From contig NZ_OBQI01000005.1 in the NCBI RefSeq assembly GCF_900221005.1, forward strand, positions 124,001 to 188,000: a stretch of 64,000 nucleotides of DNA, read 5' to 3'. Position 1 is the stretch's first letter; every line of letters starts with the position of its first letter. The DNA comes from Blastococcus aggregatus (GTDB taxonomy: Bacteria > Actinomycetota > Actinomycetes > Mycobacteriales > Geodermatophilaceae). Of this stretch, positions 55,469 through 62,953 are shown one piece after another. A program made the translations under genes and the position numbers. The notes under the pieces were generated by a model. It did not search any database, had not been told where the DNA came from, and saw only the letters and a program-made list of their open reading frames with translations.

Positions 55469-55879
55469 GTGACCACTCCTCCTCCTGAATGGCTGCCCGG
55501 CAGCATGCGCAGCCCGCTGGACGACAAGCTCGGCATCGAGATCGTCGACTTCACCCCCGACCGCCTGGTCGCGACCATGCCGGTGGCGGGCAACGAGCAG
55601 CCGTTCGGCCTGCTGCACGGCGGAGCGACCTGCGCCCTGGTGGAGACGATCGGCTCGGTGGCCGCGGCGATCGGCGCCGGCGCGGGCAAGCAGGTGGTCG
55701 GCATCGAGCTCAACGCGAGCTACCTGCGGGCGGCGACGTCGGGCACGGTGACGGCGGTGTGCACGCCGGTCCGCCGCGGCCGCACGCTGTCGACCTTCCT
55801 CATCCAGGTCACCGACGACGACGGCCGGCCGACGGCGACCGCCCGGCTGACCTGCATGACGCTCAGCGGCCCGCAGTAG
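55469..55879 (+). CDS. PaaI-type hotdog-fold thioesterase
   Basis: The 136-residue protein has FGLLHGGATCALVETIGSVA, the active-site region of hotdog thioesterases (PaaI/YbgC subclass), and a C-terminal ATARLTCM strand. It starts at GTG 55469. Its 3' end overlaps the GNAT gene on the other strand by 17 bases. Substrate is likely an acyl-CoA, identity unknown. Confidence 0.88.
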   Translation: MTTPPPEWLPGSMRSPLDDKLGIEIVDFTPDRLVATMPVAGNEQPFGLLHGGATCALVETIGSVAAAIGAGAGKQVVGIELNASYLRAATSGTVTAVCTPVRRGRTLSTFLIQVTDDDGRPTATARLTCMTLSGPQ

Positions 55880-56495
55880 TCGAGGGCAGCGGGGGCAGGC
55901 TGCGCCGCCGGGCCATGGCCGGCACCCGCCGCGGCAGGGGCAGGATCCCCAGCCGGCGGCGCTGCCAGGCGGCCAGCGAGCGGCCGAGGGTGTTGACCGA
56001 GGCGATGCGCCGGGTGGTCAACGGGGCGAAGCCCATCCGCGCGAAGAAGCGCTGCCGGTCGGCCTCCTGCGGCACGGCGGCGACGACGTAGGCCGCACCG
56101 TTCGCCCGCGCGTAGGTCGCCGCCGCGGCGAGCAGGGCGGCACCGACGCCGGCGCGCCGGTGCTCCCGGTGCACCACGAACGTGTCGACGGTGACCTGCG
56201 GCGTGCCCAGCACGAGCGACAGCGGATCCAGGCCCAGCACCGCCAGCCCGACGCCGACCCCGGCGTCCGCGTCCCCGTCGGGCCCGGGCAGGACGGCGAG
56301 CACGACGCGGTGGCCGCCGTCCTCGAGCAGGCGCCGGAAGCCCGCACCGGCGGCGTGCACGGGCGGGTGCCCGGTCAGCACCTCTTCGGTGTGCGACTCC
56401 ACCCGGAGCTGGCGGACCAGCTCGAGGATCACCGACAGGTCGTCGGGACGAGCCACGCGCGTGACGACCGTGGACCGCGATGCGGATCCTGGCAC
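55863..56495 (-). CDS. GNAT-family N-acetyltransferase
   Basis: The 210-residue protein is read from GTG 56495, preceded by the strong GGGGGAGG; a longer frame extends to 56771 but lacks a supporting ribosome site. Motif A VHREHRRAGVGAALLAAAA carries the acetyl-CoA pyrophosphate loop. A basic C-terminal tail (RRRLGILPLPRRVPAMARR) is present. Substrate unknown. It is convergent with the thioesterase. Confidence 0.85.
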   Translation of the reverse strand: MPGSASRSTVVTRVARPDDLSVILELVRQLRVESHTEEVLTGHPPVHAAGAGFRRLLEDGGHRVVLAVLPGPDGDADAGVGVGLAVLGLDPLSLVLGTPQVTVDTFVVHREHRRAGVGAALLAAAATYARANGAAYVVAAVPQEADRQRFFARMGFAPLTTRRIASVNTLGRSLAAWQRRRLGILPLPRRVPAMARRRSLPPLPSTTAGR

Positions 56496-56657
56496 AGCTG
56501 CCTCCCCCTGCGAATTGACCGCAGAGTGCACCGCCTGATACGGGCCGTGACGACGGCGCGCCGCCTCGTGTGACGCGCGGGACGCGCGGTGCGAGATGCG
56601 ACCGGACGGTGAGCGAACGGCCCGGGCGGTGCCAGCCGGGGAGGCGGCCCGGAAACG

Positions 56658-56697
56658 CGTCGGGGCCCGGACGTCCGGAGACGTCCGGGCCCCGACG
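56658..56697 (-). terminator. Terminator of the liv operon (18-bp perfect stem)
   Basis: A perfect 18-bp inverted repeat with a 4-base loop CGGA (arms 56658-56675 and 56680-56697) lies 16 bases after the livF stop. It terminates the branched-chain amino-acid operon. Confidence 0.88.
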
Positions 56698-56712
56698 GGC
56701 CGGTTCAGCGGG

Positions 56713-57429
56713 TCAGACGTCGCCGCCGAGGTAGGCCGCCCGCACGCTGTCGTCGGCGGCCAGCTCGCCACCGGTCCCGGTGCGGACCACCTCGCCCGTC
56801 TCCAGGATGTAGGCGCGGTCGGCGATCTTGAGCGCCTGGGCGGCGTTCTGCTCGACCAGCAGGATCGTGGTGCCCTGCTCCCGGATCTCCTTGATGATCG
56901 TGAAGATCTGCTGGATCAGCTTCGGCGCCAGGCCCATGGACGGCTCGTCCAGCAGCAGCAGCGTCGGGTGGGACATCAGCGCCCGCCCGATCGCCAGCAT
57001 CTGCTGCTCGCCGCCGGACATCGTCCCGGCCGCCTGGTCCCGCCGCTCGAGCAGCCGCGGGAAGAGCGTGAACACCCGCTCCAGGTCCGCCGTCCGGGTC
57101 TTCGCCCGGTCGGCGCGCGCGTAGGCGCCCATGTCCAGGTTCTCGACCACGGTCATGCCCGGGAAGATCCGCCGGCCCTCGGGTGACTGGCTGATCCCCA
57201 GCGGCACGCGCTCGTGCGAGGCCATGTGGGTGATGTCCCGGTCCTGGAACCGGACCGAGCCGGCCCGCACCTTGCGCAGCCCCGACAGCGTCTTCAGCGT
57301 CGTCGTCTTGCCGGCGCCGTTGGCCCCGATGAGGGTGACCACCGACCCCTGCTCGACGGAGAACGTGATGTCCCGGATGGCCTCGATGCGCCCGTAGTTG
57401 ACGCACAGCCCCTCGACCTCGAGCAGCAT
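56713..57429 (-). CDS. livF: Branched-chain amino-acid ABC transporter ATPase
   Basis: The 238-residue ATPase has Walker A GANGAGKTT, signature MSGGEQQM, Walker B LLLLDEPSMG and the switch His in LVEQNAAQ. The ATG overlaps the livG stop by one base (TGATG). As the last gene, it completes the two-ATPase module of the HAAT family. Confidence 0.95.
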   Translation of the reverse strand: MLLEVEGLCVNYGRIEAIRDITFSVEQGSVVTLIGANGAGKTTTLKTLSGLRKVRAGSVRFQDRDITHMASHERVPLGISQSPEGRRIFPGMTVVENLDMGAYARADRAKTRTADLERVFTLFPRLLERRDQAAGTMSGGEQQMLAIGRALMSHPTLLLLDEPSMGLAPKLIQQIFTIIKEIREQGTTILLVEQNAAQALKIADRAYILETGEVVRTGTGGELAADDSVRAAYLGGDV

Positions 57430-58265
57430 CAGAGGTTCGCCTCCTCGTCGTCGAGATCGTCGACCTCGGTGCCGAGGTAGGCGGCGATGACCGCCGGGTC
57501 GTTGCGGATCTGGGCCGGAACGCCCTCGGCGATCTTCCGGCCGAACTCCAGGACGGCGACGCGGTCGCTGACACCCATGACCAGGCTCATGTCGTGCTCG
57601 ATGAGCAGCACGGTGAGGCCACGGTCGCGGATCCGCCGGATGAGGTCCATGAGCTGGGCCTTCTCCGCCGGGTTGAACCCGGCGGCCGGCTCGTCCAGGC
57701 AGAGCAGCCGGGGCTTGGTCGCCATCGCCCGGGCGATCTCCAGCCGGCGCTGCTCGCCATAGGAGAGGTTGCGCGCCAGCTCGTCGGCCCGCCGCTCCAG
57801 GCCGAGGAACTTCATCACCTCGCGGGCGGTCTCCTCGCCCTCCCGCTCCTCGCGGCGGTGCCGCGGGGAGCGGAAGAGCGCGTCGATCACGTTCGTGCGG
57901 TGATGGGCGTCCGCGCCGACCAGGACGTTCTCCAGCGCCGTCATGTTGCCGAACAGCCGGATGTTCTGGAAGGTGCGCGCGATGCCCAGGCGGGTGATCG
58001 CGAACCGCTTGCGCCGGCCCAGCGGGGAGCCGGCGAAGCGGACCTCGCCGGACGTGGGCTGGTAGACGCCGGTCATCACGTTGAAGCAGGTGGTCTTGCC
58101 GGCCCCGTTCGGTCCGATGAGCCCGAGGATCTCGCCCTCGCGCACGTCGAAGCTCACGTGGTCCAGCGCCTTGAGGCCACCGAACTGGATGCTGACGTCG
58201 TCGACCGACAGCAGCGCGGCACCCTCGCCGGTGGCGGGCTGCCCGGCCACGGGGATCTCAGACAC
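57429..58265 (-). CDS. livG: Branched-chain amino-acid ABC transporter ATPase
   Basis: The 278-residue ATPase has Walker [13 protein letters not shown] signature LSYGEQRR, Walker [11 protein letters not shown] and the LIEHDM switch segment. It starts at GTG 58265 with GGAGGGGACC upstream; a longer ATG-start form extends to 58316. It overlaps livM by 8 bases. The C-terminal tail is acidic ([12 protein letters not shown]). Confidence 0.93.
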   Translation of the reverse strand: MSEIPVAGQPATGEGAALLSVDDVSIQFGGLKALDHVSFDVREGEILGLIGPNGAGKTTCFNVMTGVYQPTSGEVRFAGSPLGRRKRFAITRLGIARTFQNIRLFGNMTALENVLVGADAHHRTNVIDALFRSPRHRREEREGEETAREVMKFLGLERRADELARNLSYGEQRRLEIARAMATKPRLLCLDEPAAGFNPAEKAQLMDLIRRIRDRGLTVLLIEHDMSLVMGVSDRVAVLEFGRKIAEGVPAQIRNDPAVIAAYLGTEVDDLDDEEANL

Positions 58266-59472
58266 GATCGGTCCCCTCCTCGAGTGCGTCGAGTTGCTCG
58301 TCGACGGCCTGGGCACGTCTGGTGCGCCGCGGTGGGATGAGCCCCTGGGGCCGGAAGTTGGCCAGGATCAGCAGGGCCATGCCGAAGACCAGCAGCCGCC
58401 ACTCCTCGAAGCCGCGGAACCGCTCCGGCAGGTAGGCCACCACGATCGCGCCCATGATGACGCCCCAGCGGTTGCCGGCACCGCCGACGACGACGGCGGC
58501 GACGAACAGGATGCTCAGGAGCAGCTGGAAGGACTCCGGGTTGATGAAGCCCTGCCGCGAGGCGAACAGGGCGCCGGAGAGGCCGCCGATGAACGCGCCA
58601 CAGGCGAAGGCCAGCAGCTTGAACTTGAACGTCGGGACGCCCATGAGCTCGGCGGCGTCCTCGTCCTCCCGGGTCGCCTCCCACGCACGACCGACGCGGG
58701 ACAGCCGCAGCATCCGGTCGGCTCCCAGCACGATGAAGATCACCGTGAGGGCGAGCCAGTAGTACGGCGCCTGGTCGGCCACGCCGAAGACGAGGAACTT
58801 CGTCTTGTCGTCGAGGTCGATGACCGCCGTCGCGCCCTCCCACTGGAGGTGCGGCAGCTCGAACAGCTCCACGCTCGGCGGGCGCGGCACGCCGGTGATG
58901 CCCTTGGCCGCGCCCAGCCACTCCGTGTTGAGCGCGGTCAGCCGGATGATCTCGCCGAACCCGAGAGTCACGATCGCCAGGTAGTCACCCCGCACCCGCA
59001 GGGTGGGGGCACCGAGCAGGATGCCGGAGATCGTGGTGATCACCACCGCGAGCGGGATCAGCAGCCACCAGGACAACTGCGCCTGGAGCGATCCGAGCAC
59101 GGCCACCGTGTAGGCGCCGACCGCGTAGAAGCCGACGTACCCGAGGTCCAGCAGACCCGCGTAGCCGAGGACGACGTTGAGCCCGAGGGCGACCAGCACG
59201 TAGCTGGCCACCGTGAAGAGCACGGCGCCGAAGTCGGTGTCGGGCGTGCTGAGGATCGGGATCTCCAGCAGCGGCAGCAGGTAGAGCAGCACCACGAACA
59301 GGCCGATCAGCGCCCACTTCGCGGGCCGGGGCAGCGCGGTCACCCGGCGGGAGAGCGCCAGCCGGTCCCAGCCGAAGCGGTTGCGCCCCATGTCGTCGGT
59401 CTGGCCGACGGTCGAGGCCGGCACCCCGCCGGCCGTGGAGCCCTCGCGCAAGGGGATGTGCGGTTCACTCAT
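58258..59472 (-). CDS. livM: Branched-chain amino-acid ABC transporter permease
   Basis: The 404-residue permease has about ten hydrophobic helices and the HAAT-family EAA-like region ([20 protein letters not shown]). It starts at ATG 59472, overlapping the livH stop as ATGA. The N-terminal 50 residues are a soluble, glycine-rich tail. It forms a heterodimer with LivH. Confidence 0.93.
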   Translation of the reverse strand: MSEPHIPLREGSTAGGVPASTVGQTDDMGRNRFGWDRLALSRRVTALPRPAKWALIGLFVVLLYLLPLLEIPILSTPDTDFGAVLFTVASYVLVALGLNVVLGYAGLLDLGYVGFYAVGAYTVAVLGSLQAQLSWWLLIPLAVVITTISGILLGAPTLRVRGDYLAIVTLGFGEIIRLTALNTEWLGAAKGITGVPRPPSVELFELPHLQWEGATAVIDLDDKTKFLVFGVADQAPYYWLALTVIFIVLGADRMLRLSRVGRAWEATREDEDAAELMGVPTFKFKLLAFACGAFIGGLSGALFASRQGFINPESFQLLLSILFVAAVVVGGAGNRWGVIMGAIVVAYLPERFRGFEEWRLLVFGMALLILANFRPQGLIPPRRTRRAQAVDEQLDALEEGTDRV

Positions 59473-60458
59473 GCGCGGGCCCTCCCCAGGCTTTCGCCGA
59501 GCAGCCCCGTGGGGCGGAACAGCAGGATGACGACCAGCAGCAGGAACGCGACGACGTCGCGCCACTCGGAACCGATCAGGGCCGAACCGTAGTTCTCGGC
59601 CAGGCCGAGCACGAAGCCGCCGAGCAGCGCCCCGCGGACGTTGCCGATGCCGCCCAGGACGGCCGCGGTGAACGCCTTCACGCCGAGCAGGAAGCCGGCG
59701 TTCCAGCGGGTGACGCCGAAGCGCATCAGGTACAGCAGCGCCGCCGCACCGGCCATGATCCCGCCGACGAGGAACGTCGCGCGGATGATCCGGTTGCGGT
59801 TGACGCCCATGAGCGCCGCGGCCTCGGAGTCCTGGGCCACGGCGCGGATGCCGCGGCCGGTGCGGGTGCGGCGGATGAACTGGTCCAGCGCCACCATCAT
59901 GAGCACGGCGCTGACGATGATGATGACGTCGACGTTGCTGACGGTGTACCCGCCCACGGTGAACAGGCCCTCGGTCTCGAGGGGGTTCTGGAAGCGGGTG
60001 TTGTCGCGCGCCGAGCGGACGTAGGGGTCCAGGGTGTCGCGCAGGCCGATCCAGCCGGCGACGCGGTCACGCAGACCCATGATCTCGGCCAGCGCGAAGC
60101 TGGCGCCGATGGCGCTGATGAGCGCGACCAGCTTGGGGGCGTCGAGCCGGATGAGCCGGCGGTAGGCCACCCGCTCCAGGAGCAGGGCCACACCACCGCT
60201 CACGGTCATCGCGGCGAGCAGGGCGAGGAGCAGGACACCGATGACGACCGGCATCGCGCTGCCGGGGGCCACGCCCAGTGCCACGGTGACCCAGACCGCG
60301 GCGAAGCTGCCGAACATCCAGACTTCGGAGTGGGCGAAGTTGATCAGCTGGAGCACGCCGTAGACGAGCGTGTAGCCGAGCGCGACGAGGCCGTAGACGG
60401 CGCCGAGCACGAGACCGGTGACGGTCAGCTCGACGAAGTTGTTGAACAGGAAGGACAC
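59469..60458 (-). CDS. livH: Branched-chain amino-acid ABC transporter permease
   Basis: The 329-residue permease begins [20 protein letters not shown] at GTG 60458, with GGAGG upstream. It shows the LivH family features, including the [20 protein letters not shown] coupling segment. It is the first of the transport-module genes after livK and its start is 23 bases from an intercistronic hairpin. Confidence 0.93.
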   Translation of the reverse strand: MSFLFNNFVELTVTGLVLGAVYGLVALGYTLVYGVLQLINFAHSEVWMFGSFAAVWVTVALGVAPGSAMPVVIGVLLLALLAAMTVSGGVALLLERVAYRRLIRLDAPKLVALISAIGASFALAEIMGLRDRVAGWIGLRDTLDPYVRSARDNTRFQNPLETEGLFTVGGYTVSNVDVIIIVSAVLMMVALDQFIRRTRTGRGIRAVAQDSEAAALMGVNRNRIIRATFLVGGIMAGAAALLYLMRFGVTRWNAGFLLGVKAFTAAVLGGIGNVRGALLGGFVLGLAENYGSALIGSEWRDVVAFLLLVVILLFRPTGLLGESLGRARA

Positions 60459-60481
60459 TGGGCCTCCGAGCGGCAGAGGTA

Positions 60482-60523
60482 GGCGCGGCCGGGTCTCCTC
60501 AGCGAGGAGAGCCCGGCCGCGCC
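60482..60523 (-). terminator. Intercistronic hairpin between livK and livH
   Basis: The arms 60482-60500 and 60504-60523 form an almost perfect 19-bp stem with one bulged base and a 3-base loop. It lies 18 bases after the livK stop and 23 bases before the livH start, and may act as a partial terminator or RNA-stabilising element, which would keep the binding protein in excess. Confidence 0.7.
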
Positions 60524-60541
60524 CTGTGGGTCAGCGGGAGA

Positions 60542-61696
60542 TCAGTTGGTCTCGATCTCCTGGTCGGCGACGATCTCGCCGTTCTCCACCTTGTAGGCCC
60601 AGACCGAGATGTTCTCCGGCTCGCCGTCCTCGTCGAAGGTGATGGTCTTCGTGATGCCCTCACCCGAGTAGTCGTTGATCCACTCGAGCAGCGACTCACG
60701 GTCGGTGTTGCCCTCGAGGATTCCCTCGAGCATCACGTTGGCGGCGTCGAACGCCTCGGCCGAGTAGGTCGCCGGCGCAGCGCCGAAGGCCTCCTCGAAC
60801 GCGGCGTAGAACTCCTGCTCCTCCTCCGGGGGGAGGCAGGGGCAGGTGATGATCGTGCCCTCGGCAGCGTCACCGGCGGCCTCGATGAAGCCGGGGTCCT
60901 TCACGCCGTCGGCGACGACGAACGTCGCCTCGACACCGGCAGCACGCATCTGCTGCACGAGCAGGCCGGCCTCGGCGTAGTAGCCGCCGAAGAAGACCGA
61001 GTCGGCACCCGAGCTGCGGATGGCGGTCACGGTCGCCGAGAAGTCGGTCTGCCCGGTCTGGATCGTGTCGGTGCCGACGACGGCGTCACCGGCGCTCTCC
61101 TCGACGATCTCGGCCAGGCCGGCGCCGTAGGCGGAGGCGTCGTCGACGACGAACACCTTCTCGCTCTTGATGACGTCGGCGATGTAGGTCGCCGCCGCCG
61201 GGCCCTGGCTGGCGTCGTTGCCCAGCACGCGGTGGAAGGTGTCCCAGCCGTTCTGGCTCAGGTCGGGGTTGGTGGCCGACGCGGAGATGGTCGGCAGCCC
61301 GCCCTCGGCGAAGATCGGGCCGGCCGTGTCGGACTCACCCGAGAAGGCGGGGCCGACGATGCCGATGACCGAGTCGTCACCGATGGCCTGCGTGGCCAGA
61401 CCGGTCGCCTGGTTGGGGTCACCGGCGGAGTCGTACTCCTCCAGCGACACCTGGCAGTCGGCGTTCTCCTCGTTGAACTGGTCCACCGCGAGCTGGACGC
61501 CGTTGCGGATGTTGATGCCGAGGTTCGCCGCGGCGCCGGTCAGGGCACCGAAGTAGCCGATCGCGACGTCCTCGCAGGTACCGGCCTCGCCACCGCCGCT
61601 CGAGGCCTCCTCGTCGTCGCCGCCCGAGGTGCCGCAGGCGCTGAGTGCCAGCGCCAGGGCGAGCAGGGGCGCGCCCGTCTTGACCGAGAAACGCAC
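60542..61696 (-). CDS. livK: Branched-chain amino-acid ABC transporter substrate-binding lipoprotein
   Basis: The 384-residue periplasmic-type binding protein has a lipoprotein signal peptide ending in LALALSACGTS (lipobox) and the type I LivJ fold: AIGYFGALTGAAANLG, GIVGPAFSGES and FHRVLGNDAS. Its start is GTG 61696 with CTGGAGGACAT upstream. A -10-like TACTGT lies 80-90 bases upstream, with no clear -35. It delivers ligand to LivHMGF. Confidence 0.94.
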   Translation of the reverse strand: MRFSVKTGAPLLALALALSACGTSGGDDEEASSGGGEAGTCEDVAIGYFGALTGAAANLGINIRNGVQLAVDQFNEENADCQVSLEEYDSAGDPNQATGLATQAIGDDSVIGIVGPAFSGESDTAGPIFAEGGLPTISASATNPDLSQNGWDTFHRVLGNDASQGPAAATYIADVIKSEKVFVVDDASAYGAGLAEIVEESAGDAVVGTDTIQTGQTDFSATVTAIRSSGADSVFFGGYYAEAGLLVQQMRAAGVEATFVVADGVKDPGFIEAAGDAAEGTIITCPCLPPEEEQEFYAAFEEAFGAAPATYSAEAFDAANVMLEGILEGNTDRESLLEWINDYSGEGITKTITFDEDGEPENISVWAYKVENGEIVADQEIETN

Positions 61697-61993
61697 ATGT
61701 CCTCCAGAGCCAGATCGGCGGGCCGCTGTTCGGCCGCGCCGGTGGTCGTTGTGCCGTCCCGGTGGGAGCGGCTGGCAAACAGTAGGGCGCCCCCCGTGCC
61801 ACGTTGAGAGGCAGAGGTCGATTCGTGACCGTCTCGTGATCGCGCCCGGGAATGCCCGCGGACCGCGGTGGATCGGAGGCCGCAGCGCGGCTCCACGACA
61901 CTCCCGTTGCTTCGTAGGCGCAGGGGTCCGAGGGCCGACGATCGACAGGTGACCACCCCGGTGGAGTCGCTATAGCGACGGCACACTCGGCGG
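61697..61993. other. Gap between livK and pdtaR (297 bp)
   Basis: No gene is seen. The livK side holds the presumed liv promoter region, with minus-strand TACTGT at 61779-61784. The pdtaR side contains the 14-base palindrome GTCGCTATAGCGAC at 61966-61979, 15 bases after the pdtaR stop, and a shorter CCACC-CC-GGTGG element at about 61953. The palindrome may be a weak terminator or operator. Confidence 0.5.
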
Positions 61994-62593
61994 TCAGGCC
62001 GGGTCGGCCTCCGCGGGGACGCCGTCGGTGAGGATCCGCTCCGCGAGCGCCCTCATCGACGTCCGCTCGTTCATCGCGGTGCGCTGCAGCCAGCGGAACG
62101 CATCGGCCTCGGTCAGCCCGCGCTCGGCCATCAGCCGGCCCTTGGCCTTCTCCACCGCCTGGCGGGCCGCGAGCCGCTCCTCGAGCGTGCGCACCTCGCC
62201 GTCCAGCGCGGCCATCTCGGCGAACCGGCCACGGGCCACCTCGATCGCGGGCACCAGGTCGTTCTTCGAGAACGGCTTCACCAGGTAGGCCATGGCACCG
62301 GCGTCCCGCGCCCGCTCCACCAGCTCGCGCTGGCTGAACGCGGTCAGCACGATCACCGGGGCGATCCGGGCCGAGGCGATCTGCTCCGCCGCGGACAACC
62401 CGTCGAGCACCGGCATCTGGATGTCGAGGATCACCAGGTCCGGCGACAGCTCCATGGCGCGGTCCACGGCCTGCTGCCCGTCGCCCACCTCGGCAACGAC
62501 CTCGTACCCCTCCTCCTCGAGCATCTCCTTGAGATCGAGACGGATGAGTGCTTCGTCCTCGGCGATGAGAACCCTGGCCGGCGCGCTGCTCAC
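61994..62593 (-). CDS. pdtaR: ANTAR-domain response regulator (PdtaR-like)
   Basis: The 199-residue protein has an N-terminal receiver domain (VLIAEDEALIRLDL, phospho-Asp D57 in LVILDIQMPV, LTAFSQ and K in VKPFSK) and a C-terminal ANTAR RNA-binding domain (KAKGRLMAERGLTEADAF). PdtaR with its kinase PdtaS controls transcripts by antitermination in mycobacteria. It starts at GTG 62593; a -10 TAGGCT seven bases upstream suggests a leaderless mRNA. Confidence 0.93.
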   Translation of the reverse strand: MSSAPARVLIAEDEALIRLDLKEMLEEEGYEVVAEVGDGQQAVDRAMELSPDLVILDIQMPVLDGLSAAEQIASARIAPVIVLTAFSQRELVERARDAGAMAYLVKPFSKNDLVPAIEVARGRFAEMAALDGEVRTLEERLAARQAVEKAKGRLMAERGLTEADAFRWLQRTAMNERTSMRALAERILTDGVPAEADPA

Positions 62594-62600
62594 GAGGGCG

Positions 62601-62640
62601 AGCCTAGCCACGTCGGCCCCCACCGGGCCCCCGCTAGGCT
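62601..62640. promoter_or_regulatory. Inverted AGCCTAGC/GCTAGGCT: divergent -10 boxes of pdtaR and tRNA-Leu
   Basis: AGCCTAGC at 62601-62608 is the exact reverse complement of GCTAGGCT at 62633-62640. Each arm supplies a TAGGCT -10 hexamer pointing outward: the minus-strand copy ends seven bases before the pdtaR GTG, and the plus-strand copy lies 26 bases before tRNA-Leu. It may serve both promoters. Confidence 0.5.
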
Positions 62641-62666
62641 GATCCGGCTGCCGGCCCGACCGGCAC

Positions 62667-62740
62667 GCCCCCGTACCCCAATCGGCAGAGGGAGCGGATT
62701 CAAAACCCGCGCAGTGTGCGTTCGAGTCGCACCGGGGGCA
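62667..62740 (+). tRNA. tRNA-Leu (CAA anticodon), short variable loop
   Basis: The 74-base cloverleaf has acceptor stem GCCCCCG/CGGGGGC, discriminator A, T stem GTGCG/CGCAC and T loop TTCGAGT. The anticodon loop is TTCAAAA with CAA at 62701-62703. The variable loop is only GCAGT (5 bases), unlike the long class II arm expected of tRNA-Leu. The anticodon stem has one A-C mismatch at its loop end (GCGGA/CCCGC). Identity as Leu follows the anticodon only. Confidence 0.8.
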
Positions 62741-62821
62741 CTGGACCTGATCGTCGTCCTCCGGACGACACCGCCACCACGAGCCGTTCCCCGGCTGCGG
62801 CGAGCGTGTCCCTGCCGATCG

Positions 62822-62930
62822 TCGGGGACCCTCCGGGCCCCGCTCCTCTCGGCGCCTCGCGGGGCGCCTCACGTTCCAGCGTCTTCGTCCTGCGTCGCGA
62901 CATGCCTCGGGGACCCTCCGGGCCCCGCTC
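62822..62930. repeat. Two 24-bp direct repeats, 85 bp apart
   Basis: A 24-base sequence starting TCGGGGACCCTCCGGGCC is identical at 62822-62845 and 62907-62930. Each copy can form a small CGGGG/CCCCG hairpin. They lie between tRNA-Leu and the decarboxylase gene and may act as paired terminators; no gene was seen in this 213-bp gap. Confidence 0.6.
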
Positions 62931-62953
62931 GACCTGCCGCATACGGTGGCCAT

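Noticed and set aside
62667-62740. tRNA-Leu as a suppressor or selenocysteine tRNA
   Set aside because: The anticodon is CAA, the acceptor and T arms have normal length and no adjacent selenocysteine genes are seen.
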